Shown here one piece after another: positions 24,980 to 37,240 of a stretch of 64,000 bases of DNA. Under the pieces are notes generated by a model. That model was not told where the DNA came from and made no database searches. It worked only from the letters and a program-made list of their open reading frames with translations. The DNA is from Pagrus major (Eukaryota > Chordata > Actinopteri > Spariformes > Sparidae), in NCBI RefSeq assembly GCF_040436345.1, contig NC_133221.1:2946618-3010617 (forward strand). The letters are read 5' to 3'. Position 1 is the stretch's first letter. Every line of letters starts with the position of its first letter. The translations under genes were made by a program, and so were the position numbers.

Positions 24980-27900
24980 TCAGGAGGAGGTGGGGCTTCC
25001 TGCGTCGCTGCTCTCACTCGCCTGCCGCTGCATCACCATCTCCCTGGCAACGCAGGTGATCTGACCGTTGGTCACCGCACCTGGGACCCCCGCCCTGAGA
25101 GAGACAGAGAGAGAAAGGAAGATTGTGAAAATCCATTATTGACACTGGAGAAAAGGTGCATCTGTGTGTCAAACAGATACAGGTTGATTAATGTACACAG
25201 CGACAAGTCATAGTGAAGCAAACTAGCAGAAGAGATGTCATTGTCTGCACACCATGGATGTATTAACAGAGCTGGACGCAGTGCAACACTCAGTCATTCT
25301 GCTAATTTTTGCCAGTGGCCATTTGCGGTACTGCAATGAAAAAATTTGCCCCTGTGGCCCCAAAGGCATTTTACCGTTAGACCACCTGAGGAGACCCCCT
25401 GCCTGAAAAACGCTTTTTTATTTGCCTAGTGCCATCTCAGTGTGAAGTCTTCTGGTGGGCACCACAACACGGAAACAACTTTCTGGCTCATCCAGGTGAC
25501 TGTGCACCATCTATGAGTCCACTATTCAGTTACGCTAATGCATCCATGTAAGTAAAAGAAGAAGACATAAAAGCTCCATATCCAACGGTAGATTATTTAA
25601 CAGAGCTGGAAAAAGATGAAAGATATATGTGGAACATTTCACACTGCATATCTTAGCCTGGGGCTACGTGCAGTGTGAAAAGCACTATGGTGAAAGTTTG
25701 AAAGAGAAGAAACTTGGCATTTAAAGACACGGTTTAGGATTATGCCCAGGATTAAAATAACCCAGATACAGCAGCTGAGTTAGGGAATGAGTCAGCAATG
25801 TGAGAGAGTGTGTGTGTGTGTGTGTGTGTGTGCGTACTTATACTTACTTCTGCTGTGCCTCCTCAGTCAGTGGGGTCATCCCTGGCTGCTTCCCAAAGAA
25901 GAAACTGGACCACCAATGGCCAGAGTCCTGCTTGGGGAGTCCTGTGGAGGCAGATAATGGAAGCATAAGGGTTTAATCTATACAGCTAACAGTTTCTGTG
26001 AAGTCAGTGCTCTGAGGACAGTGTTTCACCTCAGTTTTAAACACCCATTTGACAGTTTAACACTCCAGTCTGATGATAGTTTCAACATCAGATTAAAGCT
26101 ACTTTGCTCTACTTTGCGAGCTGAGGAAAAGCACCAGGCAGCAATTTTATTGAAGTGAGACAGCAGACTGAGCGATGAGTGATGTTAAAATGTGTGTTTG
26201 TGTGCGTGTCTTTTAACAGCTACACCCTGAAAGAGAAATGACTCAGGTTTCCGGTGTCACGGCTCAGACGTGTTTGGATCTGGGTCAAACCTACTGTGAT
26301 GCCTCCAACAACTGCATTTACATTACAGGCAGTTATATTTACTGTACAGCTGCTGTGTGCTATAATTAGCTTCTAGGTCAACCAAATTATAAAAGTGCTG
26401 CCAGTTGGGGATGTAAATGTGTCTGCGCAGACACAGGCCTTTACCAAAACTGTTTGACGGACTATAATGTAATCTAGTGTCCCACATTTTACGGAATTAA
26501 AACAATTTTTGTATGAAACTAATTTATTCATTTGCAGAAGTATAAACCAATCATCGCTTAAAAACCTCTCTCTTTCTACAAGCTTTTGGAAATGTTTAAT
26601 ATACGTTTTTATTTTATTTTCTTCCTATTACATCTGCCTTGTCTGGTTTTAATTCTTGTTAAGCACTTTGTAACTTTGTTAAGAAAGGTGCTATAACAAT
26701 TAAGTTCATTAATTATTATTATTATTATTATTATTATTATAAAAACATGTAAATGCTCTAATTAAGCACTACAAGTTTAGTTTAGTACTATCCAGTCCAA
26801 TAGTGTGAAAGTTCTTTTCCCTGTGATTTTTCAGTTATTTGTGGCTGTAAATAACAACATTATTTTACCACTAAAGTTATGATTTTACTGCCATGAAGAA
26901 ATGTATACCTCATGACACATTTTATGAATGTATTTATTGTAATTTTTTAATGAATTGAATTTCATAAAACTGACAAAATCAACTGTAAAAATAAACTGTA
27001 TTGCACTGATCTGTCTACGAATGCATGTGCTCCTTTGCCCCCCTTTGGTGTACAGCACCTGGGGTGTGAGTGTGAATATTTCAGAACCCTGAGACCATTA
27101 AAGCTGACCTGACCCGGTGGTTAAAACAGACACAGATGTAAGACGGCCCAGATGGTTTTCACACAGAGCTGCACTGAGACGCTGATCCAGGATTACTGGT
27201 GAAGTCAGCTGATATTAACTGGTGCTGAGGGTTATATTGGTGTACCAGGAGCTCGACGCACGTGCACCAACACTGGGATGATTTTTTCTGAATCCTAACA
27301 AGAGAACGAGGGTTGAAGAAATCCACTAATCCCGAACAGGAAGTGAAAACAATTGACTGAAAATGACTTTTAGTCAAGTCAGACCAGGAGCAAGCCACGC
27401 TAGGTGTGTCACAGGATGACTCAACCATAGTAACCGTGTGGTCTGAGGCAACAGCTGACTGAACCATAGCAATCCTGAGGTTACCGAAACTGAAGCCTCA
27501 TTTGAGATGTACGAGTACAATGAGCAGCGGTACGACTTGGATTGAGCAATGATGTAATCTTTCGAAATTATTGCAAAAACTGCACACAGGATATGGGTGA
27601 GTGTTACAACACCGATTCCTAAAGAGTTGAAATGCTGTGTCAACCGTCAATAGATGCAGAATGCAACATTTATATACAACTGTGTTGACTGAAGTGTTCC
27701 TGAGCCCACGTAGTAACATCCTTTATACAATCATGTGTTTCGCAAAGTGCTGAACCTCTTATCTTTGGGTTTGAAAGGGGCATCCTTGAAAAGCTCAGTC
27801 ATTCAACTTTCCCAGTCTTTTGTTGTCCCAACTTGTTTGGAACATGTTGCTGCCAAAAAATACATTTACAAAAAAAGTTGAGTGTCTACTGTTTTCAAGT

Positions 27901-29577
27901 GCGTTTATGTCAAAAAATGGTTAGCAAATTATCAGGCTGTTTTATTTATGAGCCACATTTTTTTTCCCCAAATCGAGGTTGCTCCTGACAGACAGAAACA
28001 TCTGGAACCACCACAGACACACACACACACACTTCCTGTGGTTGTTCCTTCTTTAAAGCAGAACATGATGTTCTGTCGAAAACTCCAGTCATTGAAATGT
28101 CTTTGAGGAAGAGTGCCTTTCATGCGTCATTCTCTGTCTTAACTACAAACTGAGAAATCCTCAGGCAGCAGCTTTGATTCAGGGGATTTGGAGCACAGCA
28201 TTGTGTTGACACTATTAAACCTTTTATGAACAGTTGGACAGACACCAACAGCAGCCTTTTATACTCAGCTTGTGAATATTGTGCTATGAAAGCATAAATG
28301 GTGTTATCATTAATACAAGTTTAAAGGATTGAGTTTAAACCTCCAATGATGATTTAATTTCTGTTTCTGAAGCTTTTCAACACTGATAAACATTTAATTA
28401 TATTTATTTTGGAGTCTTCCTTTGCATAAAGACTGATTTCTTCAGTTTTTTTCCTTCATCACTGAAACAAACACCCACCTGGATGGTGAGGGATGACCTC
28501 TCCGCTGTACTCCGAACTGCCACAAGAGCTGCTGCTGGACGTAGAGCCGATGCGCCCTGAAGAAGAGTTGAAGAAGTGGTCAGTTTTATCACAGTCACAA
28601 AACTTAAAAAAGGTGAAAAGTAACAGGTAGAGAGGTCCGGCTTCATTTTGCACAGATCTCACTGAAGCAGGGTGCAAAACTTTTTTCTCCACCAGCCACA
28701 AAGCTTGTGAATGTTTGAATGTCACGAGCCACTTAACTGATCGCCATGTTTTTCTTTGGCTTGGGTTGATGGCAAATCTACCCGCAAGTTGCATTTTCTA
28801 GCAGCATTAGGCAGGTTGCTTGAGCTTATTTTGGGCCCTGCTGAAGGGTTAATTCTTTAAACCAGAGGCAGAACTTAATTCTCTTGCATAACTCCTATTG
28901 AAAGAGGGTGATGAGGCGTTCACAGGGATGCAGATATTTGAAATCCATTTTCCTCTGATTATACAACCACAACTCTGAAGCTCTAATGGACTCTTTTCAT
29001 TTGATCTGCTGAGACAGGTTATAAGTCTATTTAGCACTCTGGGAACTAAACAGAACAGAGTACATTCATTCACACTGAGAACAGAGAGAGATATTCCTGA
29101 AGTGGAAGATTTGATGTCTTCTGACTTCTGGTGAGAGACCATCCTACATATACAATCTGAAAAATACACATTAAAGACATTGTCATATTCAGAACTAATA
29201 CTTTAATCTTGATTAAAATAAAATACAATCAATGTATTGGCTACTAAAACTATCAGTGTTAAACAAATTACTCAGCCTGAGACCAAAGTTCTTCCACCCT
29301 GAGAACTGTCTACTAGTCATGTTTACTCGGACAGACGATGACTACACATACTAATCATCTTCTAGGGAAAGTCAAGGACAAACGACTCATCACAGCTAAA
29401 CTTAAACCAGTTTACTGACTGTTTATCTAGTGGGAGTAAACTGTAAATCCCACAGCAGAGTTAAAGTGAGTCACCAGACAGGAAAGGGGAGTCAGTTTAG
29501 TCCTGATTAACAAGACACTCACTTCGGTAGTAGTCAGTGGTCGCCACGAGAGAACCGCCTGCTGGAATAGCTGCCAT
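24980..29577 (-). CDS. ppdpf: PPDPF (pancreatic progenitor differentiation and proliferation factor)
   Basis: Four coding exons on the minus strand: 29577-29523, 28556-28479, 25941-25848 and 25094-24980 (stop TGA). All have GT/AG sites and matching phases (1, 1, 2). The 113-residue product is close to the usual vertebrate length of about 114. It begins MAAIPAGGSLVATTDYYRR, continues with a Ser-rich segment (IGSTSSSSSCGSSEYSGE), HHPGLPK, and then the hallmark DSGHWWSSFFFGKQPGMT. That WW-FFFGK block is the signature of PPDPF (exdpf in zebrafish). Family knowledge: in zebrafish it promotes exocrine pancreas cell proliferation; the biochemical activity is not established. The C-terminus ends with a polar Ser/Asp tail (SESSDAGSPTSS). 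A non-coding first exon lies at 31,080-31,235, so the start codon sits 41 bases into exon 2. Nothing suggests inactivation. Zebrafish has two paralogues; which one this is cannot be decided here. Confidence 0.95.
25808..25832. repeat. (GT)n microsatellite in ppdpf intron
   Basis: About 12 perfect GT units on the + strand, ending just 15 bp beyond the ppdpf exon 4 boundary, immediately past its splice donor on the minus strand. Confidence 0.95.
25942..28478 (-). other. ppdpf intron between coding exons 2 and 3
   Basis: No extra exon or gene seen. It contains an (ATT)n microsatellite at about 26,711-26,741. Frames of about 100 codons on the minus strand near 27,159-27,643 have no homology or splice context. 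A short CA run lies at 28,017-28,032. Confidence 0.5.
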
Positions 29578-29618
29578 TCTGCTGTTGTTGGTCGCTGTAA
29601 GCTGTGCTTGATGGAAAC

Positions 29619-31079
29619 CTGGAAAAAGGAAAAACAATTTCATCAAAACCAGACTGGGCCACATGACTCACCGGAGCTTCAGGGAGATTTTCTTTAAAAA
29701 ATATTCCTTTCCAGGCAAATGCCCACACATGGGTCCAGGCCAGAACTTAAGATGATTTTATAACAGTGGCTCCAACTAATGAATCGACAACTTGCTATTC
29801 ATTACCGATTCGTATATAACCAATTAACTAGGTGTCAATATGCAAAAAAAATTGCCATTGTCGACATTGGCCAATCAAAGATATATTGATATCGGCATAT
29901 TGGTTGTCCGATAAGCTCTGATTTGAAAGCTTATTTTTAAAATCATTACATTCCCAGTGAAGTTTACAGTTTCAGTGCAATGGTGTCATTTCAGACCATG
30001 TCAGGCTCGGTCAGGCTCTCGTTTTAACAGATACTGCGATATGAGTCACAATTTTAGTGGGACTGGTAGTTTTTGCATTTCAAGTTCACTGAAAAATATT
30101 TAAAACCATACAGTGATTTTTCCTGAGGTGTGGACAAAACAAGCATCTTCCCTGCTGTGACACATCTCACCTTTGACAAACAATTGCATCTCCTGAGAGT
30201 TGAATATTGCAGTTGGCCATAATATAATTTTGCTAATGTTTGGATAACACTACAATTAATCAACTAATCCTTTCCACGCAAAAAAAAAAAAAAACACTAA
30301 AAAAATCTGAGAAAAACATGCTGGACTCCACATGTGGTACAGAAAAACAACAACAACAACAACAACTCGACGCCTTGAGCACAAAACAAGACAAATAAAG
30401 ACTGTACATTAAAATGCACATAAACAGATTATAAAAAACAGCCACGATACATCATTTATGTTTTTAAAATAAAAGATTTATATCGTGTAAATCTGGCTCA
30501 GCACGTCTTCAGTGTGATGACGTCAGCCCATGTTTTGCAGGGGTCTTGTTTACATTAGAGTCTCTGCACCAAACCGACATTTTGGCTCGGTTCTTCTCTC
30601 ATCGCGAACACGAGGACAGAAGCGTCGTTTAACGGGATCACGAGCAGAGACAAAAGGGGGTCTTTGAAGGAGGGGACGGAACCGATTGTAAAGCTGGACC
30701 CGCTCTGTCTGTAAACGAGGACATTTTCTGGCCCCCAACAAGGACAAAAACAAGATCTATAGGAAGAGCCAGTTGACACCAGAACTGTCAGCTGTCGACA
30801 CCAGAACTGTCAGCTGTCGACACCTCTGTCAGTATGACCGCTTGTATTCTGGGGATGAATAAAACCCGAATAAAACGAGCCAACACCAAACACGAAACGT
30901 GTCTTCTTCTGCGTTTAACCCCAAACAAAGACAGCCACACAGCAAAAGCTGCCATTATCATCACAGGCTAGCTAGTTAGCATCGTTAGCTCGCCCCCCTC
31001 CCCTCTCCGTAAAGCAGCGAGCCGACCACCAGAAAAACCCTCGGTGTCACCACCATTTTATAGCCGGGGAGAGACTCAC
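29619..31079 (-). other. ppdpf first intron
   Basis: Repeat-derived AT-rich sequence at about 29,770-29,910 ('atattgatatcggcatattg'). A CpG-rich stretch at 30,540-30,900 is of unknown nature and includes a direct repeat (GACACCAGAACTGTCAGCTG twice in tandem, 30,775-30,820). No coding exon identified. Confidence 0.5.
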
Positions 31080-31267
31080 CTTTCACGGACCCAGACGTGC
31101 TGATGTTCGGTAGCACCCAATTCAACTCAGTCGGCGCGGCTGGGGGAGTAAACGCTAGGCGACGGGGCCCATTTGAAAATAAGTTTTGGGTAAATGTAAC
31201 CCTCCAAGGTCCGAGCGGAGATCGACGCTGCTTCCTCCCGAACCAACGGTCCGCTCCGGCTTTTATA
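31080..31267 (-). promoter_or_regulatory. ppdpf: ppdpf promoter and non-coding exon 1
   Basis: On the minus strand a TATAAAA box lies at 31,267-31,261, preceded by TACGTCACC (a CRE half-site) at about 31,280. Transcription should start about 30 bp on, near 31,235. The exon ends at 31,080 with GTGAAAG|GTGAGTC, a strong donor. The region is CpG-rich compared with its surroundings. Start position is inferred from TATA spacing. Confidence 0.75.
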
Positions 31268-31477
31268 CACACGGCTGGTGACGTAGCATCAGTAGTGGGC
31301 GGGGCTACATGGTAACGACTTCACAATAAAGTCCGTGTCATTATAATGGATTTATTCACGGAGGCTTATTAAATTAACAGGTTTATTTTAAATAATGATT
31401 ATTCTGTTTTAACTTTCCCCCTGTTTTTACCAGATTTTATTGGCTCTGGTTATGTTTTATCAATCAATCAATCTTTA

Positions 31478-31800
31478 TTTATAGAATAGAATAGATATAA
31501 TTTATTGATCCCAAGCTGGGAAATTAAGGTGTAGCAGCAGCACTACACACAGAGACGAATGACAAGACAGTGAAATAGAAAGAACAACCTAGACATATTA
31601 ACATAACAATATAAAATGTAATATAAAAAATGTTTATATACAAAAAATATGTATAAAAATGTATAAATGAGCAGTGTTATAAATGAGCAGTGTAAATATA
31701 GCACTAATATGGCACAGTGCTATATTTACAGCACTGTGCTGTAAATATAGCACTTGTCAAGCAAATCAAAGTGCAGTTTTACATTCTGCTTTACAAGTGA
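31478..31800 (-). mobile_element. LINE 3'-tail fragment (Rex/L2-like)
   Basis: Starts with an ATAGA repeat, then TTTATTGATCCCAAGCTGGG and AAATTAAGGTGTAGCAGCAG. The motif 'tttattgatccc...gggaaatt...gcagcag' next to a tetra- or pentanucleotide repeat is the 3' end of a common fish LINE group, read on the minus strand. No coding part remains. Confidence 0.6.
31716..31754. repeat. perfect 19-bp inverted repeat, 1-nt spacer
   Basis: Left arm AGTGCTATATTTACAGCAC (31716-31734), one T, then its exact reverse complement (31736-31754). A further partial arm (GTAAATATAGCACT) lies at 31,692-31,705, so alternative hairpins are possible. There is no U-run or gene context suggesting a terminator; a cruciform-prone site is the plain reading. 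Confidence 0.95.
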
Positions 31801-33075
31801 TTGAAAAAGAGCCTGAAAACATGTGTAGAGACTAATGCACATCAATTGCAACAAAAGGAACAGTTAAAACACATAATAAAAAGATAAAAACAAGCACTAA
31901 AAATGATAATAGAAATTAGATGAAAAATTGCAAATTAAATTAAATTTTAAAAAATCTATAAAATATTATATAATAAGAAGAAGAATAAAAAGAGCAATGG
32001 TAACATTTAAATAAAAAAAATCTGCATAAAATATAGTAAAAAAGACTATAGGGCTATGATAAAAACAAAATAAATAAGTCAAAAATTAAAACCATAAAAA
32101 TGATAAGAGACAGACTGAAGCCAGACTGAATATATAGTTTCTTTTTTAGTTTACGTTTAAAAGCATCAATGTATCTGTTCACTCTAAAATTTGACTGATA
32201 TTTTTAACTTGATTGAAATCCACAAAAAAAAATCAGTGTTGGAAGACGTACTTGGTTTTATCTTTCTTGTCCCACAATAAGTGAAGCTTTGCAGGCATAA
32301 TGTCCTGAAAATTGTTCTTACATTTTCACTTGAGCTCTCTCCTCAAACAGTACATTTCCAGGAAACTCCTCTGTGTAAATTCCATCGATCGCTTCAGCAT
32401 AAGGTCAGATTTTTATCTATCAGGGTATCAGCTTTACCTTTTTTTAGCACAATATGTCAAACACTAAGATATTTGGTAACCTGTGTCTCTCTGTTGCTCA
32501 ATTTAAAAACCAAAGATGACTCACACAGCTGAGTTTGGTTGCTTCATTGGTCTTTGTATTGTAATTTAAATATATTTTACTCAGAATTCTTTCCCTTTCT
32601 TTCTTTATTTTACAATACAGCATTCATCAAAAATGTTCGTCTTGTTCATATCTTTGTTGTTGTTCTGTTTTTATTACATATTTGAGCGCCGTAGCCCAAC
32701 TCTGTCACTTAGAGCTGTTTCTCTTTCATCAGGTCTTCTTTTGATCAAATATATTCTATTTTCTGCTCTTTTGTTGGTCTTCAAATACATTTTATTTAAC
32801 ACTTTTTTTGTTCTTACAATGCAACATTCATGTAAAATGTTCATCTTGTGCAAGTGTTCCTCTGCCTACATGTGACACAGTTAAAGAAATAACATGACTT
32901 GATTTCTGTGACTTTCATAGTGTACAGTAACTCTGCACAGTCACTGATGATCACAGTTGAGTCACCAGTGTAACCACAGAGACTGTCCCAAACATAAACA
33001 GCAAGCACCGTACAAGCAGCTCCCCCTGGTGGTGAAATACACGAATTGCAGTAATGTTATCATCCCTTATGTTAA
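31801..33075. other. AT-rich intergenic DNA
   Basis: Very A-rich from 31,850 to 32,240, possibly the degraded body of a retroelement. Open frames at 32,281-32,532 and 32,633-32,875 are hydrophobic by composition and resemble no protein. Confidence 0.5.
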
Positions 33076-33108
<33 letters not shown>

Positions 33109-33545
33109 CTTATTAATCCCAAGGGGAAATTAGGTTATCATAGCAGCAGGTACATTCAAGTACAAATACAATCAAAAAACAAGGGCAAATATAGAAACAA
33201 TAAGAAACAATAAAGTACTATATACAATAAAATGCTTAAGTAGTTATAAAATAAAATAAAATGCTGAGGTATCGAGGAGTAAAGGTAAGTGGAACATAAG
33301 GTGCAAGAGGATACGGTGCGGTTTTATTGACAGTGATAATAATTTAAAGTGCAAAAAATATTTGTGTGTTTTGGAGTGAGAGTTATAAAGTCTGATGGCA
33401 CCAGGACTGAAGGTGAGGTTCGCCCAGGGCGTTATGCAAGCTAGGACCGCCACTGAATAGGGGAAAGGGAAGTAGTATAATAAATATATTCCATGTATAA
33501 GCAATGTGTTTAAACTCCCACTGAAGATATCAGCAGTTAATGTCT
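33076..33545 (-). mobile_element. LINE 3'-tail fragment with (GATA)n
   Basis: An ATAG/GATA repeat (33,076-33,108) is followed by TTATTAATCCCAAGGGGAAA and ATAGCAGCAG, then by 'agtctgatggcaccaggactgaaggtgagg', all read on the minus strand as the 3' UTR of the same LINE group as at 31,478. It is truncated at its 5' end and non-coding. Confidence 0.65.
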
Positions 33546-33559
33546 GCAACAGTGAAACA

Positions 33560-34145
33560 AGTAAGTTAAAAGTTCAACCAAAAAGGAAAATTCAGTCTTT
33601 ATCTACTCACCGCCATGCTGATTGAAAGTCAGGTGAAGTTTCGTAGTCCACAAAACATTTCTGGAGCTTCAAAGCAAGACAGTGTTGCAGCATTCTCCTA
33701 AAAAACTGAAGTAATAAAAAACAACAGAAAACAAGATAAAATGGTTCCTTACAGCTTGTCCAGCATAATCTAAGCCTCCAGAAGCCCAGAGATACAAAAT
33801 GTATTTGAAAAGAAATTATTCACAACCTTTTTCAAGCCAAAATCCTCACTGTAGCTGCTAAACTAAAAGCGTCGGGTCTGAAGTGAGACTTTAAATCGAG
33901 GCTGTAAATAAGGTCTTTTCAAATCAATTTGGGATCTCTGGGCTTTGGGAGACTTAGATTACGCCAGACGAGCTGTACAGAGCCATTATATGTTGAGGTT
34001 TTTTAAAAAACGTTTTAAAACAAGTCCCCATCAACTTCAGCTGTTTAGGAGAAGGCTGCAACACTTTTCAAGCTCCAGAAACGGTCTCCAATGTGGGCAG
34101 CAGCAGGCCGGTTCAGTCAGGAGATCCTGTACCTTGTGTTACTAA
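33560..34145. mobile_element. MITE-like interspersed repeat
   Basis: Begins near 'agttcaaccaaaaaggaaaattcag' and includes 'cgtagtccacaaaacatttctggagc', text typical of short non-autonomous fish elements. The part at 33,900-33,935 is shared with about 6,048-6,080. Exact termini not resolved. Confidence 0.5.
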
Positions 34146-34189
34146 AGTGAGAAGACAACACACAAGACAATAAGAGGTTCATTGTGCTT

Positions 34190-34915
34190 GTACCCAGTGG
34201 TGTAACTGAGTGCTTCCTCAAGTACTGTACTTCAATCCAAATCTGAGATACCTGTACTTTACTTGAGTATTTCTGTTTCACACAACTCTACACTTCTCCT
34301 CCTCTACACCTCAGAGGCAAATATTGTACTTTTTACTCTGCTTAATTTTTTTTTTGACAGCTATAGTTACTAATTACTTTACAGATACATTTTTTTCATG
34401 TCCTTCCTGTCCAGTGGAAACCCTTTGAGTCCAAGCGATGATTGTGAACATGAATGTTTGCAATAAACTGAAGGATTGGACGGATGTTCTGTTACATGTT
34501 GTCAAACTTCTCCTTCTGAAGATAAATAAACTATTTCATATCCCTGTTGGATCACAAACAGGCTGCTTTTCTGACTTTTTACTGATTACTTATGATGCTC
34601 GTACATTATATGATGCACTGCTGTAGATTAAAGTAGCCAGCAGTAGATAAAATAGTTCAAATGAGCTCAACCTTAAACATCTACAGCAGGAAAATGACAC
34701 ATACACATGAACACAGCAGTAATATTAATCATCAGATATAAAAACCCTAACAGCGACCATTTTACAGCATGAGTACTTTTACTTTTCATACTTTAAGTAC
34801 AATTTGCTGATAATACTTACATACTTTTACTTAAGTTGGGTTTTGAATGCCAAAACCTTAGCTTGTAGTGGATTATGTTCACCCAGTGTGGTATAAGTAC
34901 TTTCACTTAATCAAA
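34190..34915. mobile_element. MITE of the 'CAGTGGTG...TACTTTTACTT' family
   Basis: The left end reads CCAGTGGTGTAACTGAGTGC then CTCAAGTACTGTACTT; the right end is CACCCAGTGTGGTATAAGTA. The pattern of repeated 'aagtactgtactt' and 'acttttacttaag' and near-inverted ends is a very common fish MITE. Partial copies lie at about 15,480, 21,940, 36,830 and 41,840. No transposase. Confidence 0.6.
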
Positions 34916-35565
34916 GAATGTGAATATAGATCAATATTTAGTATAATGTATCATTCAGACAGTTTTAATTCTCACTAGTTGTTGTTGTCATGTAGTGAAC
35001 GCAGCACTTGTGTTAGCATCTCCAGTCGAGCCATCCTGCTAACATTAGCTGGGCTGACGCTGTTAGCATCGCTAGTGCTAAGCTAACACAAGCAGCGCCC
35101 GCTTCTTACTGCTGGTCATGAATGTTGTCATCATTAGTGGCCGCCGTGAAAAAGTTATTCATCTTCGGTGGTTTTGCCACAAACTTTTCATTTTCCTCCC
35201 GCTTCCTCCGTCTTCCTGCTCCTCTTTACTTCATTTTCGTTTTCTTCATCATTTGTTTTGCTAGTTTTCCCTGAATCATTCCTGCACATGCGCAGTACGA
35301 TGGGATAGTCCAATGTGGTGGAGACTGAAGGGGGGGATCCTGATGTTATGATGTCATTCTAGCGCGGATTAATTGTTTTTTTTTTAATTAATCAGCGAAA
35401 AGTCAAAGAAAACTTTCTGAACCATCCGTTTATGAGATGTTTGGTGCCCAAGGCAATGAACTTTGCCTAATAATCATAATTATATATGTATTATGTCTTA
35501 ATGCTGTCAATAATCAGTAAGCTATGGCTGCTAGGTAACAGTCACTCAGGCGCTGTCGTAAAGTA
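34916..35565. other. intergenic, repeat-like
   Basis: Contains 'gctaacattagctggg' and 'gctagtgctaagctaaca' motifs typical of fish interspersed elements, but no gene. Confidence 0.45.
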
Positions 35566-35713
35566 AGCCCCGCCCACAGGCTCAGTGGCGACAACAGGCG
35601 GTTCGCGCCAAAATTCCAATCTCAGGTTTACGGCAGACGATTGGCGCCAAAAACGTAAATAATAAATGGCCGCTGACCCGACGGATCCAGCAGCGCCTGT
35701 CTGAGGACCGGAG
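35566..35713 (+). promoter_or_regulatory. CpG promoter with GC-box, CCAAT and two E2F sites; orphan first exon
   Basis: In order: a GC box CCCCGCCC (35,568), TTCGCGCCAAAA (E2F, 35,602), CCAAT (35,616), then GATTGGCGCCAAAA, which combines an inverted CCAAT with a palindromic E2F site (35,639-35,652). After that come ATG (35,666) with 12 codons (MAADPTDPAAPV) and TGA, then GACCGGAG|GTGAGTAA, a strong donor after 35,713. This layout is typical of cell-cycle or replication gene promoters. The short frame would then be 5'UTR or a uORF, with the true start in a later exon. No matching second exon was found before the lectin array, so the gene is unidentified. Confidence 0.6.
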
Positions 35714-37105
35714 GTGAGTAAACGCTGCTGTGTTAATGTGGTTTATTTGTACAATTACCTGCTCAGGAAGGTTAAATGTATGTCTGTGTGGGAGTTGGAG
35801 TGATTTTAGCATCGATTGACTTGAATCCAGTCCTGAAGGCTTAGATCGGTCATGTTTACACCCCTCTCAAGTTACAAGTACAGGTGACATTAAGCTAACA
35901 TTAGCTTTTACTGACAGTGAACTTGCACTAACTGGCTTATGACCTGAGCTAAACCAGGTAAATTTAACAATTTACAGTAACTGCGGTGCTTCCGCCTCCT
36001 GTAAAGTGTTAAGGTAAATTCGGCTTGTACATAGTTTTTCGGTACACCAAACCTCCATTGTGATTTTGATGTTTTTTTTCTGCCGGGCTTATTACATGAA
36101 TTACGCCACATTAAATTCAATTTGGGGCACTATCCCGAATCAGTCGCTCGTTTTGGTAAAGTCGGGGTGAAACCTGGTTAATGTTGAATGTAAAGGTCGA
36201 AGTCAAGGGATGGAGTTGTTATCATCTCTGTTAGCTAGCTGACTTTAGAGTTGTTGCAGTTTCACTGTGGGGTTTGGTAAACCTGTAACCAGCGGCTCAG
36301 CTGCTTTTAACAGCTAGTAACCACACATGAACTGGGTGTTGACGGTGTAAAGGGCTGTTTAGAGAAGCCTTTTTTCTGGGTTCCTGGCTGGCTCGTTGGG
36401 GTGGGGGTATTAATATATATGTATTAATTTCACTGCACTTTACTGCTTTTTGCACTCTGGTTAGACTGAATTGCATTGCAGTGACAATAAAGGTAAATGA
36501 ACATCATCGTATTTTCATTATTAGTCTATATACAGGTTTCTAGCAATAACACTTCAAATGCAAATTTCAACAAAATTTCCCACAAATGTCTCTTAGAATA
36601 AAATGAAGTGGTGGCATTTTATATCTAAAAGGTCAACTTCACTGTGTCGTCATAATAATCTGCTAAAACACTATTCTGGCCATTATTCATTCTAGTGGTC
36701 GACTGATACGACTTTTTCGGGGCCGATACGGATTATTGGAAATCAAGAAGACTGAAAACTGATATTTGGGACCGATATTCATTTGCATTAAAAATATAAC
36801 TCTTTGTGTCAAAATGTAAAATAACCAGTGATGGAATGAACCTAAGTACAGTTTACTCAAGTACTGTTCTTAAGTACAATTTCCAGGTATTTCCAGTCCC
36901 TATCCATATTCAGTGTCATAACTCAGGAAAAGAAGGGGTGATTGTGATTCACATTCGGTCAGGTGCTGAATCAGTGACATTAACCTTGAAATTGTCCTAA
37001 TTGTAGAAATCTTCTGTGCTGTCCGGTTGAAGATGTGTGAAGCATCCATATTTTAGAATTTGTAGCTTCTTCATGTTTTATCAGTCAGATTTATCGATGA
37101 AAACG
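35714..37105. other. spacer between orphan exon and lectin array
   Basis: About 36,420-36,500 is a short LINE tail (GCACTTTACTGCTTTTTGCA ... GTGACAATAAAGG). About 36,690-36,790 matches the 'gtcgactgatacgactttttcggggccgat' interspersed family, and 36,825-36,895 the 'cctaagtacagtttactcaagtactg' MITE. No exon recognised. Confidence 0.5.
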
Positions 37106-37139
37106 TGATCACATACAAGGATTAAACTGTTTGGTTTTT

Positions 37140-37240
37140 TGTCTCAATGAATGGACATTGGTTTTGCTGATATTGATTTTCAGGTGATTGTTGTTGCACC
37201 ATGTGGTGAAGCTCTCTATCAGTCCTCTGTAAAATGTGTC
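37140..37240 (-). pseudogene. reverse transcriptase scrap (LINE)
   Basis: A minus-strand frame reads LIESFTTWCNNNHLKINISK, the 'FxxWCxxNxLxLNxxKT' block found C-terminal to the catalytic FADD motif in Rex/L2/CR1-type RTs. Only about 30 codons remain. The same scrap begins units 2 and 3 (about 48,060-48,160 and 59,880-59,980), so it was part of the ancestral unit. Confidence 0.7.

Noticed and set aside
24929-25213. 94-codon + strand frame
   Set aside because: Antisense shadow of the last ppdpf coding exon.
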